The notes below the pieces were generated by a model that was not told where the DNA came from, ran no database searches, and was given only the letters and a program-made list of their open reading frames with translations. This document shows positions 61,412 through 64,000 of a stretch of 64,000 nt of DNA, piece after piece. The stretch lies in contig NZ_JAHKJW010000007.1 of assembly GCF_019710745.1 (NCBI RefSeq), positions 124,001 through 188,000 on the forward strand, given 5' to 3'. The DNA is from Streptomyces beigongshangae (GTDB taxonomy: Bacteria; Actinomycetota; Actinomycetes; Streptomycetales; Streptomycetaceae). Both the position numbers and the translations under genes were made by a program. Position 1 is the first letter of the stretch, and every line of letters begins with the position of its first letter.

Positions 61412-62008
61412 TCAGCGCGTGAAGCACCGGTCGAAGGCCGAGGGCGTGCTGGACGACATCGACCGGGCCCGCTGCATCATGCCCTGCGTGTGCCCGGCGT
61501 GCCGCTGCTGCTCACCGTGCAGGGAGCCGAGGACCACGAGGATGCCGGTCAGTGCCGGTACCGCCCACTGCGCGTAGACGAGCTGGCGCTGGGCCTTCTC
61601 GGTGTCGATGGGGTGCTTGGCCGCCTTCTCGGCGTCCTCGGGGTCGTCCGAGGAGGCCAGCTCGACCTTCTTGCCGAGGATGCGGGAGTAGGCGGTGACG
61701 GCCAGGGCCGCACCGGTGACGACGGTCTTGACGACGGTGGCGCTGCCCGCGCCCGGCTGGGTGGCGACGCGGGAGGCGTCCGAGGCCAGCATTCCGCCGC
61801 TGCCGAACAGGTGGATGCCGATGGCGACGGCGTTGACCGGCGTCCACTTCGCCCAGCCGGACGAGGCGATCCGGGCGGTGGCCGTCCGTGACCGGCCCTC
61901 GGACTCGGCGGCGCCGTTGAGGCCGACGGCGCCCATCAGCGACCCGCCGAACCACGCTGCCAGTCCGACGTCGTGCAGGCCGCGCATGAGGGTGTTGCGT
62001 TCGGACAT
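61412..62008 (-). CDS. Membrane protein of unknown function
   Basis: A 198-residue protein with four predicted hydrophobic segments (GLAAWFGGSLMGAVGLNGAA; VAIGIHLFGSGGML; TVVTGAALAVTAYSRILG; WAVPALTGILVVLGS) and an acidic loop (SSDDPEDAEKAAKHP). This matches a conserved Streptomyces membrane protein group whose function I do not know. The ATG at 62008 follows AAGGAG. It heads a two-gene leftward unit with the 2H phosphoesterase gene. Confidence 0.82.
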   Translation of the reverse strand: MSERNTLMRGLHDVGLAAWFGGSLMGAVGLNGAAESEGRSRTATARIASSGWAKWTPVNAVAIGIHLFGSGGMLASDASRVATQPGAGSATVVKTVVTGAALAVTAYSRILGKKVELASSDDPEDAEKAAKHPIDTEKAQRQLVYAQWAVPALTGILVVLGSLHGEQQRHAGHTQGMMQRARSMSSSTPSAFDRCFTR

Positions 62009-62245
62009 GAGGGAACTCCTTCGCAGGGGTCGGGTGAACCGGTGGAACAGCCGAAGAGCGGTCCTGCCCACCCTGACCCGCGTCGGGAGCGGGGCGCCAG
62101 CGGGCTTGGTACGAACGGGTCACCCCCGGCGCCGGCCGGGGCGGCTGCGGCCGCCCGAGGTCGTGCGTCCGGTGGCCGAGCGGTCCGCCCGCGCCCCCGG
62201 CCCGGAGACCGGGGCCGAGGCCGGAGCCGGGGCGCGTGCCGCGTC

Positions 62246-63526
62246 CTACGCCGCCGGAAGCGTCCTTCCCAGGCGCGCCAGCGGGGACACCGCCATCAGC
62301 GCCGGGGAGAGCAGCATGCCCGCGGCCGTCACCAGGAGGCTGGTGCGCACCCCCCACTCGTCCGCGAGGTGCCCGCCGAGCAGCGAGCCGAGCGGGGTCA
62401 GTCCCATGCCGACGAACGTGATCGTCGCGGCCGCGCGGCCCTGCATCCCGTCCGGGGTGACGGCCTGCCGGACGGCCATGACCGTGACGTTCACCAGCTG
62501 ACCGCCGGCCCCGAACACGAAGTTGACCGCGAGGAGCACGGCGACGGTCACCGCGGAGGAGCCGTGCAGCGCCGGCACGCACAGGAACACGCCGTCGCCG
62601 AGTACCGCCGCGGACACGAGCACCGCGCCGTGCCCGAACCGGTGCGGCAGGCGGGCGGCGAGCAGCGAGCCCAGGAGCGCGCCCGGCCCCGTCGCCGCGA
62701 GCGCCAGTCCGACGGCGGTGCCCGACAGGTGCAGTTCCCGCGGCAGGAAGAGGAGATAGACGGTCATCACGGCCGCCAGGGAGAACTGGAAGGCCGCCGA
62801 GGCCAGGCACACGGTCCGCAGCAGGGGCTCGCCGGCGACGAAGCGGAGTCCCTCGTGGATGCGCCGCCGGACCCGAGGGGGGCGTCGCGGGCTCTTCGGG
62901 GGTGGTTCGGTCCGCCGGATGCGCCGGACCGACAGGAACGACAGCGCGAAGAACAGCGCGCCGGAAGCGGCGGCGGCCGGCGCCGACAGCAGTGACACCA
63001 GCGCACCGCCGAGGGCGGGGCCGCCGATCTGCGCCGCGGACCGGCTGCCCTCCAGCGCGCTGTTGCCCCGCACCAGCTGGTCGCGTCGTACCAGCCGGAC
63101 GAGGGACGCCTGGTACGCCACGTCGAAGAACACGGACAGGGCCCCGACGACGGAGGCGACCACGAACAGCGCCGGCAGGCCCAGGACGCCGAGGACGCCC
63201 GCCACGGCGGCGGCGCCCAGGGCCAGGGCCCGGCCGGCGTCCGTCAGCACCATCACCGTGCGGGTCCGCCACCTGTCGACCCACGCGCCGACGAGGAGCG
63301 AGAGCAGCAGGACCGGCGCCTGCCCCACCGCGCGCAGGACACCCAGCTGGCCGGCGCCGGCGTCGAGCGTCAGGACGGCGAAGAGCGGCAGGACCACCAG
63401 TGTGGTGTGTTCGCCGAGCTGGGAGGCCGTCTGCCCCGTCCAGAGCCTGCGGAAGTCGGCGTCGTGCCACGGACCCGGCGGAACGGGCCGGCCGGGACCG
63501 GGCACGGCGGAGGACGCGGACGGCAC
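62246..63526 (-). CDS. MFS transporter (DHA3-like)
   Basis: A 426-residue membrane protein beginning GPWHDADFRRLWTGQTASQLGEH, the standard opening of DHA3/enterobactin-exporter-like MFS proteins, with about twelve helices and the loop VGAWVDRWRTRTVMVLTDAG (motif A-like). It is probably an efflux pump for macrolide-like or siderophore-like compounds; the substrate is unknown. The GTG at 63526 with GAGGGG upstream is chosen. The longer upstream frame is Arg-rich and non-coding. A short ATG frame with a better ribosome site lies 165 nt upstream. Confidence 0.88.
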   Translation of the reverse strand: MPSASSAVPGPGRPVPPGPWHDADFRRLWTGQTASQLGEHTTLVVLPLFAVLTLDAGAGQLGVLRAVGQAPVLLLSLLVGAWVDRWRTRTVMVLTDAGRALALGAAAVAGVLGVLGLPALFVVASVVGALSVFFDVAYQASLVRLVRRDQLVRGNSALEGSRSAAQIGGPALGGALVSLLSAPAAAASGALFFALSFLSVRRIRRTEPPPKSPRRPPRVRRRIHEGLRFVAGEPLLRTVCLASAAFQFSLAAVMTVYLLFLPRELHLSGTAVGLALAATGPGALLGSLLAARLPHRFGHGAVLVSAAVLGDGVFLCVPALHGSSAVTVAVLLAVNFVFGAGGQLVNVTVMAVRQAVTPDGMQGRAAATITFVGMGLTPLGSLLGGHLADEWGVRTSLLVTAAGMLLSPALMAVSPLARLGRTLPAA

Positions 63527-63664
63527 GGAAGACCCCTCGGAGGTACGGCGACGGGGCCCGCCGTCCGGCGCACGGGAGGCGCGCCGGACGTTCGGGCGGC
63601 GGAAGGTTCGCTGTGCCGCGGTATCGGGGCAGCACGCGATGACGGGCCGCGCACGGCCCACGGG

Positions 63665-63691
63665 TCAACGCGCGCTCGGACGACCGGGCAT
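63665..63691 (-). other. Possible short leader frame MPGRPSAR upstream of the MFS gene
   Basis: An 8-codon frame with ATG at 63691 and a strong GAGGAGCGAGG ribosome site ends at TGA 63665. It may be a regulatory leader peptide or merely chance. Confidence 0.3.
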
Positions 63692-63796
63692 GTCCTCGCT
63701 CCTCGTGGATCACTCGCCGTGCCGGAACACTAGCCCCGGCGGCCCGGCGCGGAAAGCGGTTGAAGTCCCCGCGGCACGGCGAACCCGCCCTGCGGC

Positions 63797-63864
63797 CGCC
63801 TTCGCCCCGTTACCGCCCTCGCCCCGTTACCGCCTCCACCCCGCTGCCGCCTTCGTCGTGCTAC
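63797..63864. repeat. 17-bp tandem repeat (CGCCCTCGCCCCGTTAC), four copies
   Basis: Four adjacent units, two nearly identical and two more diverged, extend up to the stop codon of the membrane protein gene at the right edge. No spacers, so not CRISPR. Confidence 0.75.
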
Positions 63865-64000
63865 CGCCTCGGACCCGCGAAGGCGTACGCCGCGGTGCCG
63901 GTGACCGCCAGGGTCACGGCCGTCCAGGTGGCCGTCGTGGTGCCCGGCGGCATCACCATCCAGGCCGCCGCCTCCATCGGCACGCTCGCCGGGGCCGGGA
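63861..64000 (-). CDS. Membrane protein C-terminus (5' part outside window)
   Basis: The last 45 codons of a leftward gene are visible: MEAAAWMVMPPGTTTATWTA then VTLAVTGTAAYAFAGPRR, ending at TAG 63861-63863. The sequence is hydrophobic and looks like a final transmembrane helix with a short basic tail. The family cannot be told from this fragment. The stop codon lies inside the 17-bp repeat array. Confidence 0.6.
   Translation of the reverse strand, partial: PAPASVPMEAAAWMVMPPGTTTATWTAVTLAVTGTAAYAFAGPRR

Overview
The window is typical Streptomyces (actinomycete) chromosome: very high G+C, strong third-position G/C bias, many GTG starts, purine-rich Shine-Dalgarno sites, secreted multidomain carbohydrate-active enzymes with LacI regulators, DUF families common in Streptomyces, and several PP2C/STAS partner-switching proteins. 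No rRNA, tRNA, insertion sequence or CRISPR array was seen.

Region 1 (1-6100, minus strand) is a tightly packed operon cut by the left window edge. In transcription order it encodes an AspH/LpxO-type hydroxylase, a DHA2 MFS exporter, a KASIII-like ketosynthase, an acyl carrier protein, a TauD-type iron oxygenase, an FcoT-like thioesterase and an AMP-forming acyl ligase. The last four match the isonitrile-forming set known as ScoB-E in Streptomyces and Rv0097-Rv0100 in Mycobacterium. The oxygenase keeps every ScoE active-site residue I could check. This is the best candidate for an interesting natural-product system; the KASIII, hydroxylase and exporter are unusual additions and any NRPS would lie left of the window.

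Region 2 (6.1-12 kb) is a scar-like stretch. It holds a frameshifted choice-of-anchor/lamin-tail gene, an MmpS-like lipoprotein, two truncated glycoside hydrolase remnants abutting near 8182, a membrane protein with a Crp/Fnr regulator, and about 2.1 kb without a convincing gene but with terminator-like hairpins and low-complexity repeats.

Region 3 (12-40.4 kb) is a plant-polysaccharide island: GH92 mannosidase; LacI regulator with GH12 cellulase and AA10 LPMO under CebR-type boxes; PA14-GH2-LamG enzyme; GH26 mannanase; an operon of sugar ABC transporter, GH2 beta-mannosidase, LacI regulator and hydrolase; and a GH55 beta-1,3-glucanase with its own LacI regulator. Each block has its own palindromic operator. 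Secreted enzymes would cut cellulose, mannan and beta-glucan, the transporter would import manno-oligosaccharides, and the cytoplasmic mannosidase would finish them. One permease gene carries an in-frame TAG near its 3' end.

Region 4 (40.4-64 kb) is mostly regulatory and housekeeping: a PRC-barrel protein, a tandem DUF4139 pair, two head-to-head partner-switching operons (a giant kinase-receiver-phosphatase-antisigma hybrid plus STAS, and a GAF-PP2C plus STAS), two MFS transporters, a VOC protein, a tannase-family esterase, a divergent XRE regulator/methionine aminopeptidase pair sharing an AT-rich palindrome, a dihydrofolate reductase-like protein with an odd tail, another PAS-GAF-PP2C phosphatase, a 2H phosphoesterase and membrane proteins.
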